Positions 53,472-62,407 of a DNA stretch of 64,000 nt are shown here, one piece after another. Origin of the DNA: Streptomyces niger (GTDB taxonomy: Bacteria > Actinomycetota > Actinomycetes > Streptomycetales > Streptomycetaceae). Both the position numbers and the translations under genes were made by a program. The stretch covers positions 1-64,000 of the forward strand of contig NZ_JOFQ01000029.1 of the NCBI RefSeq assembly GCF_000718305.1, in the 5' to 3' direction. The notes below the pieces were generated by a model that saw nothing but the letters and a program-made list of their open reading frames with translations, was not told the DNA's origin and ran no database searches. Every line of letters begins with the position of its first letter. Position 1 is the stretch's first letter.

Positions 53472-54998
53472 ATGGCGTCCAGCCTGACGAAGGAATCCCC
53501 CGGGCAGGGAACCCCTGCCGGCGGCAAGACCTTCTTCGGCCACCCCCGCGGCCTGGCCACCCTGTTCATGACCGAGATGTGGGAGCGCTTCAGCTTCTAC
53601 GGCATGCGGGCCCTGCTGACCGTCTATCTGCTCTCCGGCGGCCCCGATGCGAAAAAGGGCAGTCTCGGCGGCGGACTGGCCATGGACTTGGCCACGACGA
53701 CGGCCATTTACTCCATCTACATGGCCATGGTCTACCTGCTGACCATGCCCGGCGGCTGGCTCGCCGACCGGCTATGGGGCCCCCGCAAGACCGTCGCCAT
53801 CGCTGCGGTCGTCATCATGCTCGGCCACCTCACGCTGGCCGGCCCCGGTCAGGGCTTCTTCTTCGTGGGCCTCTGTCTCGTGGCCCTCGGTTCCGGCCTG
53901 CTGAAGGCCAACATCTCCACGATGGTCGGCCACCTCTACGACGGGCCGAACGATCCCCGCCGTGACGGCGCCTTCACCATCTTCTACATGGGCATCAACA
54001 TCGGTGCCTTCCTCGCGCCGCTGATCATCGGCACTGTCGGCCAGACCGTGAACTGGCACCTCGGCTTCGCGATCGCCGCCATCGGCATGGGCCTGGGCCT
54101 GCTCCAGTTCCTGCTCGGCACCAAGCACCTGAGCCCGGAGAGCAGCAAGGTCCCCACCCCGCTCACCGCCGAGGAGCGCACCTCATGGCTGCGCAAGGGT
54201 CTGACCTGGCTCATCATCGCCGTTGTCTTCTACGGTGTGGTCGTCCTGACCGGTCACTTCACCCTGAACTGGGCAATGATCCCGCTGAGCGTGCTCGGCA
54301 TCCTCATCCCGGCCGGTGTCCTTTTCCGCATCAAGCGCGACAAGGACCTGTCCCAGAGCGAGCAGAGCAAGATGTCCGGGTACATCTGGTTCTTCATCGC
54401 CGCGGCCGCTTTCTGGATGATCTACGACCAGGGCGGATCCACCGTCCAGGCCTTCGGTGAGACCAAGGCCTCCGGTTCGCTGCTCGGCGTCGAGTTCCCC
54501 TCCACGTGGTACCAGTCGCTGAACCCGGTGTTCGTCATGGCGCTGGCCCCGGTCTTCGCCTGGCTGTGGCTGTGGCTGAACCGGAAGGGCAAGGAGCCCA
54601 GCACCATCCTGAAGTTCGTCGTCGGCCTGTTCCTCATCGGCGTCTCGTTCTTCTTCTTCCTGGCCCCGCTGGGCATGGCTGCCGGTGGTACGGCCGTCAG
54701 CCCGATGTGGGTGCTGGGCATCTACTTCATCCAGACCATCGGTGAGCTGTGCCTCTCCCCCGTCGGCCTGTCGCTGACCACGAAGATGGCGCCGGTGAAG
54801 TACGCCAGCCAGATGATGGGCATCTGGTTCCTCGCCAACACCGCGGGCGACTCCGTCACCAGCCTGCTGTCCATCGGCGGCGTCGACATGAGCGGCTCGC
54901 GCGCGGTCCTGGTCGAGGCGATCCTCGCGGCCCTCGCGGCGTTCGCGATCTACATGTACCGCAAGAAGGTCAAGACGCTCATGGGCGAGATTCACTGA
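53472..54998 (+). CDS. Proton-dependent peptide transporter (POT/PTR2 family)
   Basis: The 508-residue protein has the POT pattern of about 12-14 helices. The signature ERFSFYGMRALLTVYLL near residue 37 is the ExxERFxYY motif in its usual variant. FIALGSGLLKANISTMVG-like and FYMGINIGAFLAPLI segments follow near 140 and 175. It imports di- and tripeptides with protons. The gene may be functionally linked to the dipeptidases in the window. ATG 53472 follows AAGGA. It ends in a strong terminator. Confidence 0.93.
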   Translation: MASSLTKESPGQGTPAGGKTFFGHPRGLATLFMTEMWERFSFYGMRALLTVYLLSGGPDAKKGSLGGGLAMDLATTTAIYSIYMAMVYLLTMPGGWLADRLWGPRKTVAIAAVVIMLGHLTLAGPGQGFFFVGLCLVALGSGLLKANISTMVGHLYDGPNDPRRDGAFTIFYMGINIGAFLAPLIIGTVGQTVNWHLGFAIAAIGMGLGLLQFLLGTKHLSPESSKVPTPLTAEERTSWLRKGLTWLIIAVVFYGVVVLTGHFTLNWAMIPLSVLGILIPAGVLFRIKRDKDLSQSEQSKMSGYIWFFIAAAAFWMIYDQGGSTVQAFGETKASGSLLGVEFPSTWYQSLNPVFVMALAPVFAWLWLWLNRKGKEPSTILKFVVGLFLIGVSFFFFLAPLGMAAGGTAVSPMWVLGIYFIQTIGELCLSPVGLSLTTKMAPVKYASQMMGIWFLANTAGDSVTSLLSIGGVDMSGSRAVLVEAILAALAAFAIYMYRKKVKTLMGEIH

Positions 54999-55015
54999 CG
55001 TCTCCGCCACGGAGC

Positions 55016-55063
55016 AAAGGCAGCGGGCCGGCACGAAGCGCTTCGTGCCGGCCCGCTGCCTTT
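55016..55063. terminator. Bidirectional terminator, POT / small secreted protein
   Basis: A 23-bp perfect stem (55016-55038 with 55041-55063) with AAA and TTT ends lies between convergent genes. Confidence 0.92.
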
Positions 55064-55072
55064 GTCCGTCAG

Positions 55073-55438
55073 TTACTTGGTCACGACCCGCATGCTCCGC
55101 AGGAAGCTTCGGAAGCTGCACTTCACGTGCGACTTCTTGCCCGGCGACACCCACGGCCCGTAGAAGTCCCAGGGCACGGTGTGCTCCTGCCCCGCTCCCA
55201 CGCCGCGGATGACGTCGCAAGTGAGCACCACGCGGTGCTTGTGCACCTTCTTGCCCGACGTGGACTTCTTGCACTGCGACCAGCCGGTCGCCCGGCCCCA
55301 GTCGAGGTGGCCGATGACCACCTTGCACTTGTACTTCGCGCCCGCGGCCTCGGCGGTACCCGCAGAGGCCAGCGTCAGCCCGGACGTCATCATGATCGCC
55401 GCGAGAGCGCTGGTGGCGAGCTTCTTGCCTATGTTCAC
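55073..55438 (-). CDS. Small secreted protein
   Basis: The 121-residue protein has a clear Sec signal peptide (residues 1-31, KKLATSALAAIMMTSGLTLASAGTAEAA, cleaved near AEA-AG). The mature part is about 90 residues, basic, with four cysteines (KCKVV, SQCKK, LTCDV, KCSF) that could form two disulfides, and three Trp. I recognise no family. Codon use fits the genome. A promoter-like sequence lies 45-75 bases upstream. Possible roles range from inhibitor to structural exoprotein. Confidence 0.7.
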   Translation of the reverse strand: MNIGKKLATSALAAIMMTSGLTLASAGTAEAAGAKYKCKVVIGHLDWGRATGWSQCKKSTSGKKVHKHRVVLTCDVIRGVGAGQEHTVPWDFYGPWVSPGKKSHVKCSFRSFLRSMRVVTK

Positions 55439-55483
55439 GTGTTCCCCAGTTTTTGTGGTCAGTGCCCAGGGGGCACGTGAGTC

Positions 55484-55511
55484 ATCCTATAAAAGGTGAT
55501 GCACATGTCCA
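55484..55511 (-). promoter_or_regulatory. Promoter of the small secreted protein
   Basis: On the minus strand TGGACA (complement of 55506-55511) and TAGGAT (complement of 55484-55489) are separated by 16 bases, matching the vegetative sigma consensus closely. The next ATG is about 46 bases downstream. Confidence 0.6.
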
Positions 55512-55591
55512 CGTCATAAATCACGGCCATTTGAGTGGCGCGCCCCGGCCGGGCCGGGAGAGCCTGCGCGGGGTGCGGTAACGATCGGCGT

Positions 55592-56596
55592 ATGCGCCGA
55601 GGGAGTGTGTGGGCCGGGGTGTGCGGGGTGCTGGCCGTCGCGTGTCTGACGGTGGTGCCGCAGGCCGGGCGGGCCGCGGCGGCACAGGGCGTGCGGGCCG
55701 CGGCGGCACAGGGCGTGCGGGCCGCGGCGGACGCGGCGGGCGGCGGCGATCCGTACCTGGGGACGTACGCCTACGGGCCCACGGAACGGCAGACGATCGG
55801 GGCCTACCGCGCGCCGGGCCGAGACCTGCGGCCCGTGGTGATGATTCTGCACGGCGGCTACTGGGCGCAGGACTCCGACTGGAGCGGCTGGGCCCGGAAG
55901 CTGGCAGCGCGCGGCTTCGTCGTCTTCGACACGGACTACCGGCTCAACACCGACGCGCCCTGGCCCGCGCAGCGCACCGACGCGCTCGCCGCGCTGCAGT
56001 GGATCCACGCCCGGGCCGCCCGCTTCCGGGCCGACCCGCGCCGGATCGTACTGCTCGGCTCGTCGGCGGGCGGCCAGATCGCGGCGAACACCGCGGAGTA
56101 CGCCGCCGGCACGCCGTACCGGCCGGCCGGCGTGGTCGCGCTGTCCCCGGTGGCCGATCCGTACCTGGCCTGGCGGGACGGCGCCCGCGCCGGCGCCTCG
56201 GCCCAGCAGCGCCGGCTGCGGCGCGAGGCGCGGAAACTCGCGGGGTGCGACCCCGCGGCCGCGAAGGCGCCCGCCATGGCCGCCGTGAAGTGCCGCGCGA
56301 CCTGGGCCGACATGGCCGCGAAGAGCTGGGCGCCGGGCGGTCCGAAGCGGCCCGGCGGCCCCGGGGTGCCGATGCTGCTGGCGCACTTCGCGCACGACTT
56401 CGTCCCGGTCGCGCACTCACGGGGGCTGGCCGGGGCCGAGCCGGCGGCCACGGTGACGGTCGTCCCCGGCACCGGCCACGGCATGACGGCGCTCACCCGC
56501 CCGGCGACCGAACGCCGGGTACTGGCCTGGCTGACGGCCCGGACGCGGCAGCCGGCGGGTCCGGCGGCCCCGAAGGTCCCGACGACACAGCCGTAG
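55592..56596 (+). CDS. Secreted alpha/beta hydrolase (esterase/lipase-like)
   Basis: The 334-residue protein has an N-terminal signal peptide (about 1-30) followed by an Ala-rich stretch encoded by two copies of a 24-base repeat (AAAQGVRA). The hydrolase domain shows the oxyanion-hole segment MILHGGYW, the nucleophile elbow LLGSSAGGQ, an acid near HDFVPV and a late His in GTGHGMT, as in HSL/BD-FAE-type esterases. Several starts are possible; ATG 55592 leads directly into the signal peptide but has a weak ribosome site. Confidence 0.85.
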   Translation: MRRGSVWAGVCGVLAVACLTVVPQAGRAAAAQGVRAAAAQGVRAAADAAGGGDPYLGTYAYGPTERQTIGAYRAPGRDLRPVVMILHGGYWAQDSDWSGWARKLAARGFVVFDTDYRLNTDAPWPAQRTDALAALQWIHARAARFRADPRRIVLLGSSAGGQIAANTAEYAAGTPYRPAGVVALSPVADPYLAWRDGARAGASAQQRRLRREARKLAGCDPAAAKAPAMAAVKCRATWADMAAKSWAPGGPKRPGGPGVPMLLAHFAHDFVPVAHSRGLAGAEPAATVTVVPGTGHGMTALTRPATERRVLAWLTARTRQPAGPAAPKVPTTQP

Positions 56597-56623
56597 GGCC
56601 GGCCGCGGCAGGCCGGCCGGCCC
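56596..56623. terminator. Terminator, esterase / surface protein operon
   Basis: A 10-bp stem GGGCCGGCCG (56596-56605) / CGGCCGGCCC (56614-56623) with an 8-base loop between convergent genes. Confidence 0.6.
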
Positions 56624-56629
56624 GTCCGC

Positions 56630-58108
56630 TCAGCGCCGCAGGTAGCGGCGCGGCATGAAGGTGAAGACGGCGCCGCCGAGCAGCACGACGGTGCCGGCGA
56701 TCAGCCCGAGGGCCTGCAATCCGCCGTGGTCCGCCGCGCCGGTGTCGGCGAGGCCGCCGGAGCCGCCCGCCGCTCCCGAGGCGCCGCCGCTGCCCGCGTC
56801 GCCGCCGGACGCCGCGCCGCCGGACGCCGCGCCGCCGGCGGAGCCGCCCGAGCCGGTTCCGCCGCTCGCGCCGCCCGGCTGGGCGCTGGTGTCGAGCGTG
56901 AGCGAGACGCCCGGGTCCTTCTCGGGCGTGCAGGTCGTCGTCGTGCCGAGCGCCTTGACGGTCAGGACACCGGGCGTGAGCGTGGCCTTCCCGTCGGCTC
57001 CCGGCTTGTACGTGCCCTTGAGGTCGGGAATCTCGATGGGGTCGCCGGACTTGATCGGCTCCTTGTTGGTCGCGCCCTCGACGTGCACCGTTCCCTTGTC
57101 CGCGCCGCCCAGCTTCACCTCCATCGACGGCTTGACCGAGTCCTTGGGGATGTCCGCCGGGCTGTCCATCACCGACTTGGAGAACTTCACGGTCAGGTCG
57201 AAGGCGCCGCCCTTTTTGGTGCCGTCGATCCGCACCGGCGAGGTGGCCTTCTTGTCCCCGATCGGCGTCTTGCAGGCGTACGGGACCTCGACCTCCTTGC
57301 CCTTGTACGCGGTGCCGTCGGGGTCGCCGTTACCGCCGCCGGAGCCGCCCGTACCGCCTCCGGTGCTGCCGCCCGACGCGCCGGCGTCGCCGCCGGAGGC
57401 CGTTCCGCCGGAGGCCGTTCCACCGGAGTCCGAGCCGCCGGAGTCCGAGCCGCCGGCGGTGGACCCGCCGGCGGTGGTCGTCCCGCCCGTGCCGGAGCCG
57501 CCCGTGGCCGCCCCGCCGGACGACGCGCCGCCGCCGTCCGTGACCTTGATGGTGGCCGCGGGCTTCACGTCTTCCTTGGGCGCGCACTTGGTGTCCGTGG
57601 AGATCGGCTTGTTGACGTTGATCGTGTAGTTGCCGGGCGTGAGCGTGACCTCGCCCGGCTTCTCCAGCTTCAGCTTGCCCTTCATGTCGGACAGCACCAT
57701 CGGGCTGTTCTTCGGTATCGCCGGGTTCTGCCGCGCGCCCTTCATGGCGATGTCGCCGGTCTGCGCGCCGGCCGCCTTCAGTACCCCGCTCGGCTGCACG
57801 GTGTCCTCGGCCAGGTCCAGCACGTCCGGGTTCTTGGAGGCGGCCGCGACCGTCTTCCACACCACCTCGACCTCGTCGCCCACCTTCGCGGTGGCCGGCG
57901 CGGTGATCTCGACCTCGGTGGTGCCCTGCACCGGGTCCAGGCCGGAGATGGGCGGCGGGACGCACTCGGTCGCGTACGACACCGCCGTGGCGGCGTCCGG
58001 CAGGCCCGGTACCGGGTCCGCCACCGCCGTACCGGACACCGCCAGCAGACCCGCGCCCGCGAGCATCAGCGCGCTCCCGGCCGCGGCCGCTCTCCTCCGT
58101 TGCTCCAT
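56630..58108 (-). CDS. Sortase-anchored surface protein with two repeat modules (LADTG signal)
   Basis: The 492-residue protein has a signal peptide (about 1-32), then two copies of a roughly 135-residue beta-rich module, each with two cysteines. A 65-residue Gly/Ser/Thr linker separates the modules. A second Gly/Ala/Ser linker leads to the sorting signal LADTG, a hydrophobic helix (about 465-485) and the tail RRYLRR. LAxTG signals are recognised by class E sortases of Streptomyces. The second module closely matches the protein encoded at 60170. The ATG overlaps the stop of the upstream gene by one base (TGATG). The ligand or function is unknown. Confidence 0.8.
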   Translation of the reverse strand: MEQRRRAAAAGSALMLAGAGLLAVSGTAVADPVPGLPDAATAVSYATECVPPPISGLDPVQGTTEVEITAPATAKVGDEVEVVWKTVAAASKNPDVLDLAEDTVQPSGVLKAAGAQTGDIAMKGARQNPAIPKNSPMVLSDMKGKLKLEKPGEVTLTPGNYTINVNKPISTDTKCAPKEDVKPAATIKVTDGGGASSGGAATGGSGTGGTTTAGGSTAGGSDSGGSDSGGTASGGTASGGDAGASGGSTGGGTGGSGGGNGDPDGTAYKGKEVEVPYACKTPIGDKKATSPVRIDGTKKGGAFDLTVKFSKSVMDSPADIPKDSVKPSMEVKLGGADKGTVHVEGATNKEPIKSGDPIEIPDLKGTYKPGADGKATLTPGVLTVKALGTTTTCTPEKDPGVSLTLDTSAQPGGASGGTGSGGSAGGAASGGAASGGDAGSGGASGAAGGSGGLADTGAADHGGLQALGLIAGTVVLLGGAVFTFMPRRYLRR

Positions 58109-59142
58109 CACGAAGTACCTTTCGACGTCGGTCGCTCGGTGGATGTGCTGAGGGACGGTGCGGTGTCCGGGGTGAACCAGGGCAGGCCGCCCACGGGCCC
58201 GCCGGCGGCCCGCTCCGCGGCAGGCGCCGGGCCACGCGGCCTGACCTTGTCGACGATCGCCATGCCGATGCGGAAGACCGCGGCCGGCACCACGACGCAC
58301 AGCAGGATCCAGAAGAGGGTCACGCCCCAGGGCCGGCCGACCTGCCACGGCTGCTCGGCCAGCACCTTCCCGCCGTACTTCACGGCGACCGTGTAGTCGC
58401 CGTGCGCACCGGCCGCCAGCTCGACCGGTAGCGTGACCTGCGCTTTCCTGCCCGCCGGTACGGTCCCCCGCCACTGCTGGTCCGACCACTGCGGGGCGAG
58501 GACGCCGTGCCCGGTGCCGACCTCGAAAACCGGGTTCTCGGCGGGTTCGGCGCCGAGGTTGCCCACCGTGAACACCAGCTGCCGCTGCGGAGGCGCGCCG
58601 AACCAGGTGAGCAGGTTGGAGCTGCCGCGCAGCCGGGCCGGTGCCAGGACGGCGAGCCGGCCGCCGCCGGTCCGCTCGGGCAGCGGGGCCACCGGGTGTC
58701 CGGCGACGGTGAACGGGGCGTCCGCCGCCGCGGCCCGGCCGGTCACGGTGGTGACGTGCACGACGCACGGGCACGGTTCAGGCGGCTCGGCGACCGGCAG
58801 CCGGGTGTGGAAGGCGCCGTCGGAGCCGGTGGTGACGGCGCGCCCGTCGGCGTTGGCGCACGTATTGGTGCCGCCGATCATGTTCTGGCCGCAGATCAAC
58901 AGCGTGAGCAGGGCCTTCGGCCGCCAGCCGGAGCCGGTCACGGTGATCGAGCCGCCCTTGCCGGCCTGCCGCTGGGAGAGCTCGACGGCGGGCTTGCCGC
59001 GGTCGTCGGCGGCGGCGCGTGCCGTGCCGGCCGCGGGCAGGGTGGCGAGCGCGGCGGCGACGGCGAGCGCGGCAGCCGCCGACGCCCGGCGCGCGGCCTT
59101 CCGCCGGACCGCCGCCGACCGCCTCGCGCGTACTCCGCTCAC
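58108..59142 (-). CDS. Membrane-anchored protein with Ig-like/neocarzinostatin-like region
   Basis: The 344-residue protein has an Arg-rich start and hydrophobic signal (about 16-40). A beta region with GGSITVTGSGWRPKALLTLLICGQN and several cysteines follows, resembling neocarzinostatin-like Ig folds. A second Ig-like part is at about 175-275, then a membrane helix (about 285-305) and a cytoplasmic tail. The GTG start overlaps the stop of the upstream gene (GTGA), so it is coupled on both sides. A structural or accessory role for the adjacent sortase substrates is inferred from context. Confidence 0.7.
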   Translation of the reverse strand: MSGVRARRSAAVRRKAARRASAAAALAVAAALATLPAAGTARAAADDRGKPAVELSQRQAGKGGSITVTGSGWRPKALLTLLICGQNMIGGTNTCANADGRAVTTGSDGAFHTRLPVAEPPEPCPCVVHVTTVTGRAAAADAPFTVAGHPVAPLPERTGGGRLAVLAPARLRGSSNLLTWFGAPPQRQLVFTVGNLGAEPAENPVFEVGTGHGVLAPQWSDQQWRGTVPAGRKAQVTLPVELAAGAHGDYTVAVKYGGKVLAEQPWQVGRPWGVTLFWILLCVVVPAAVFRIGMAIVDKVRPRGPAPAAERAAGGPVGGLPWFTPDTAPSLSTSTERPTSKGTS

Positions 59143-60119
59143 GCCGTCACCCCCGTCGCCCACGCCCGTTCCGCGCCGCTCTCGTGGCCCGCGCCGCTCT
59201 CGTGGCCCGCGCCGCTCTCCTCGCCCGCGCCGCTCTCCTCGCCCGCCGCGGCGGTCCCGCCCGCGCCCGCGCGCCGCCGCCGCAGAAACCAGCCGCCCAC
59301 CGCCGCGCCACCGCCGACACCGAGCAGGCCCAACGCGCCCCACGGCACCGCCGTGTACGTCGCACGGGCCGTGCCGTGTGCGCCGCCCGCGGCGGTGGCC
59401 GTGACGGTGACGTCCACGGAGTCCAGCGCGGGCGGATCGGGCCAGGCCTCGGTACGGGTGAGCCGGCGGCCCGGCGGCAGCCCGGCGGGCAGCCGGTGCG
59501 CGGCCCGGCGCAGCTCGCCGCCGAGCAGTCCGTCGGCGCTGACCCCGACCTTCGGGTCCAGCGTCGTGTTGCCGCGGTTGACCAGGTCGTACCGGATGAC
59601 GGCCGCGCCGTCCCGGTCCGTGACCGCCACGTTCTCGACGGAGAGGGCGGCCAGCGTGGGCCCGGTGACCCGCAGGTGGACGGGTACGGCCGTGGTGCGC
59701 GCGGCCGGGCCGGCGCGACGTACGGAGAGCGCGGCCGGGTGGTCCCCGGGGAGCGCGTCGCGCGGCACCGTGACCGTGAACGGCACCTCGGCGCGGGTGC
59801 GCGGCGGCACCTCGACCGTGCGGGCCGCGGTGACGATCCAGGCGCCGGGGCCCGTCCCGGCCTCGGACTCGCGCCCGGCGCCGGAGTCGGTGGAGCGCAC
59901 GGTGAACGTCCGGGCGCGGTCGTCGCGGTTGGTGAGCGCCAGCCGGTCGGTGAGCACGCTGCCGGGGGCGCCCTCCAGATAGAAGTACGGGCGCGCGTGC
60001 GCTCCCGCCGGTGCCGCGACCCGGCCGCCGTCCGCCGCGGCGGCGGGCGGCGCGCAGGGCAGCGCGGCGGCGGTCAGCGCGGTCGCGCCGGCGGCGACGG
60101 CGCGGATACGGCAGGGCAT
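59139..60119 (-). CDS. DUF916-like membrane-anchored surface protein
   Basis: The 326-residue protein has a signal peptide (about 1-29). It then has a region beginning PYFYLEGAPGSVLTDRLALTNRDDRARTFTVRS, which resembles the DUF916/WxL-protein peptidoglycan-binding domain. A further beta domain (VENVAVTDRDGAAVIRYDLVNRGNTTLDP) leads to a membrane helix near 275-295. The cytoplasmic tail is made of repeated Glu-Ser-Gly-Ala-Gly/His units. It would sit in the membrane with its domains in the wall. It is 50 bases downstream of the LPQTG gene and overlaps the next gene. Confidence 0.7.
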   Translation of the reverse strand: MPCRIRAVAAGATALTAAALPCAPPAAAADGGRVAAPAGAHARPYFYLEGAPGSVLTDRLALTNRDDRARTFTVRSTDSGAGRESEAGTGPGAWIVTAARTVEVPPRTRAEVPFTVTVPRDALPGDHPAALSVRRAGPAARTTAVPVHLRVTGPTLAALSVENVAVTDRDGAAVIRYDLVNRGNTTLDPKVGVSADGLLGGELRRAAHRLPAGLPPGRRLTRTEAWPDPPALDSVDVTVTATAAGGAHGTARATYTAVPWGALGLLGVGGGAAVGGWFLRRRRAGAGGTAAAGEESGAGEESGAGHESGAGHESGAERAWATGVTA

Positions 60120-60169
60120 CGGCGGCTCCCGGAGTCGTACGGGCTCGTCCTCCTGCGGTGTCCGGCGCG

Positions 60170-60859
60170 TCAGGTGCGCTGCCGGCGGGTCAGCCAGAGC
60201 GTGCCGGCGGCCCCGGCGAGCACAACGGTGGCGCCGAGCATGCCCAGCGCCACGGCGTCGTCGGCGGGCCCGGTCTGCGGCAGTTCGCCGCCGGGCGGGG
60301 CCGATGAACCGCCGCTGCCGCCGGTCCCCTCGACGTCCAGGGAGAGCGCGGGCTTCGGGTTGTTGCTGGGCGTGCACGTGGTGGTGGTGCCCATCGCCTT
60401 GATGGTGAGCGTGGACGCCGTGAAGGTGACCTTGCCGCTCTTCTTCGGCGTGTACGTCCCGCTCAAGTCGCTGATTTTGATGGGGGTGTTGGCGGGGATC
60501 GCCGTGTCGTTGGGCGGGCCGGTCACCGGTACGTCACCGGTCTCCGCGCCGCCCAGCTTGATGAGCGCGCTGGGCTTCATCGCGCCCTTGCCCAGTTCGA
60601 TGGGGCTGGAGGAGACGCCCTTCCGGAAGGACATCACGAGCTTGTAGCCGTCACCGGACTTCGTGGACGTGATGTCGATGGGCGAGACCGCGCCCTTGTT
60701 CCCGATCGGCGTCTTGCACTGGTAGTTGACGTCCACGACCTCGGCGTGCGCGGCGGGGGCCGCGAGCATCACCGACGTCGCCGCGGTGAGCAGCACGGCC
60801 GCCGCCGGTCCGGCCGGGCCCGTGCGGCGCCGGCTGCGCTGGGCGTTGAAGCGGGCCAC
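60170..60859 (-). CDS. Sortase-anchored surface protein with one repeat module (LPQTG signal)
   Basis: The 229-residue protein has a signal peptide (about 1-39), one copy of the two-cysteine beta module (about 42-175, from YQCKTPIGN to TTTCTPSNN), a Gly/Ser/Pro linker, the sorting signal LPQTG, a hydrophobic helix and the tail RRQRT. It is the first gene of a four-gene operon. The module is about half identical by eye to the C-terminal module of the LADTG protein. LPxTG rather than LAxTG is unusual within one operon. Function unknown. Confidence 0.8.
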   Translation of the reverse strand: MARFNAQRSRRRTGPAGPAAAVLLTAATSVMLAAPAAHAEVVDVNYQCKTPIGNKGAVSPIDITSTKSGDGYKLVMSFRKGVSSSPIELGKGAMKPSALIKLGGAETGDVPVTGPPNDTAIPANTPIKISDLSGTYTPKKSGKVTFTASTLTIKAMGTTTTCTPSNNPKPALSLDVEGTGGSGGSSAPPGGELPQTGPADDAVALGMLGATVVLAGAAGTLWLTRRQRT

Positions 60860-61074
60860 CTCGATCTCCCCTTCCTCCGGTTACCGCACCGCCGGGCGTT
60901 ACTGACGGCACATCAGATTGGGCGTCAAGGTACGCCGGGGGCCGTGGGGAAGGAAGAGACATGCACGAGGGAAACGGGCGCAGACAACGGAAAACCGCCC
61001 CCGCCGGGTCGGCGCGAGCGGTGCGGAAAAGCGGCGGAGGCGGCGATCCGGTCCCGGTACCACCGCCCACTCCG
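60860..61074. other. Promoter region of surface operon and 3' region of anti-sigma gene
   Basis: No gene is seen in these 215 bases. They carry the upstream region of the surface-protein operon, including a GGAGG-like site before the LPQTG protein, and the sequence downstream of the minus-strand anti-sigma gene. No strong hairpin was recognised. Confidence 0.4.
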
Positions 61075-61578
61075 CTACGACGGCGCGGCCAGCTCCGCCC
61101 ACACGGTCTTGCCCGTGCCGTCGGGGTTGCGTACGACCCCCCAGTCCAGGCAGAGCCGCTGGACGATGAACATGCCGTGCCCGCCGGGACGCCCCGCACG
61201 GTGCGGGGTGCGCGGCGCGGGCGAACCGGCCCCGAGGTCGGTGACCTCCAGGCGCAGCATCTTGGCGTTGCAGCGCAGCGCCAGCTCCTCCGGGCCCTCG
61301 GCGTGCAGGCAGGCGTTGGTGACCAGCTCGGAGACGACGAGCAGGACGTCCTCGGCGGCGGCCCGCTGATCGGCACCGGCGGCCGGCAGCCAGCCCCAGT
61401 CGTGCAGCGCCTGCCGGGCGAAGTCACGGGCTCGGGCGACAGCGCCACGGGCGCCCGCGAGACGCAGCCTGCGGATCTGGCCGGCCGGCACGATGGCCGG
61501 GGAGGCAGCAGTGGCAGCGCCGGCGTTCCCCGGGTCCGGGCCCAGATCGCCCGGCGGGTACGGCCGGGTGGTGCTCAT
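61075..61578 (-). CDS. Anti-sigma factor, HATPase (RsbW-like) protein
   Basis: The 167-residue protein has a GHKL ATPase domain (about 50-165): N-box ALRAAAEDVLLVVSELVTNA-like region, G1 motif EVTDLGAGSPAP and G2 motif RPGGHGMFIVQRLCLDWGV. Such proteins bind and silence SigB/F-type sigma factors, and release them when they bind a dephosphorylated antagonist. With the STAS gene at 61774 and sigma gene at 62408 it forms a partner-switch set, matching the Streptomyces sigI-arsI-prsI locus as I recall it. Confidence 0.85.
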   Translation of the reverse strand: MSTTRPYPPGDLGPDPGNAGAATAASPAIVPAGQIRRLRLAGARGAVARARDFARQALHDWGWLPAAGADQRAAAEDVLLVVSELVTNACLHAEGPEELALRCNAKMLRLEVTDLGAGSPAPRTPHRAGRPGGHGMFIVQRLCLDWGVVRNPDGTGKTVWAELAAPS

Positions 61579-61773
61579 CAGCGCTTCACCTCACCGATTC
61601 GCCTTTTCACGGATGACGGATACCTGACGGGTTCAAAAAGATTCAGATGTCTCCTGCCCGGCCGGACCGTGAGAACACCCACTTCTTGGGGACGGAAGTT
61701 GTGACGGAGCCAACGCGACCGGAATCGGCCCCTTTGCAGACCGCCCGTCACTGTCGCCCCCTGCGTTGCCGGC

Positions 61774-62145
61774 TCAGTCGGCGGCCAGCGCCGCGTCGAC
61801 CGTGTCGTGCACGGTGAAGACCGCGTCCGCACCGGTGATCTCGAAGACCCTGGCCACCACCGGCTGCATCGCCGCCAGGTGCACCCCGCCACCCTCGGCC
61901 TCCACCTTCAGGCGGGCGCCCAGCAGGACGTTCAGCCCCGTGGAGTCCATGAACTCCAGTTGCGAACAGTCCACGACCAGTCGCACAAAGCCATCGGCGA
62001 CACAGCCTTCGAGTGACTCGCGCAACAACTCCGCGGTGTGGTGATCGAGCTCACCCGCCGCGGTGACGACCGCACTGGCGCCGTGCCGGCGGACCCCGAC
62101 GTGGAGCCGTCCCCGGCTTGCACTGCCGACCGTCCCACGGTCCAT
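61774..62145 (-). CDS. Anti-anti-sigma factor (STAS domain)
   Basis: The 123-residue protein is a single STAS domain, with VVTAAGELDHHTAELLRESL at about 23-42 and the phosphorylation-site motif LEFMDSTGLNVLL near residue 70. Ser or Thr in DSTG would be phosphorylated by the RsbW-like kinase. I use ATG 62145 with GAGGGG nine bases upstream; an upstream in-frame start would add 18 polar residues. It lies upstream of, and is likely co-transcribed with, the anti-sigma gene, with a 195-base gap. Confidence 0.88.
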   Translation of the reverse strand: MDRGTVGSASRGRLHVGVRRHGASAVVTAAGELDHHTAELLRESLEGCVADGFVRLVVDCSQLEFMDSTGLNVLLGARLKVEAEGGGVHLAAMQPVVARVFEITGADAVFTVHDTVDAALAAD

Positions 62146-62407
62146 GCGCGCGCACCCCTCTTGCTGTCTCGGCGTCTGGTTCTGCTTACGACTGCGCACG
62201 TCGAAGCCTACGCCTTAGATACGCAGGCTGGTAGCCGAAGAATGCGCGTACTTACACGAATACGGACAACACGCACTTGCCTTCTTCAGGTGAACCCGGG
62301 TAGGCGTAGTAGGGACACATTCGAAACAGCCGGCTTTGGAGGCGCCGCAGACCGCAGCTTCAGGTACAGGCATCGGCAGCCATATGCCGAGAACGATGGA
62401 GGACACC
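62146..62407. promoter_or_regulatory. Divergent promoter region of sigI and anti-anti-sigma gene
   Basis: No gene is seen in these 262 bases. On the sigma-gene side, GCCT (62279-62282) and GGGTAG (62298-62303) are 15 bases apart, a weak match to the GTTT-N14-16-GGGTA(T/C) pattern of SigB/F-type promoters. That would allow autoregulation. The match is by eye and not strong. Confidence 0.3.
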
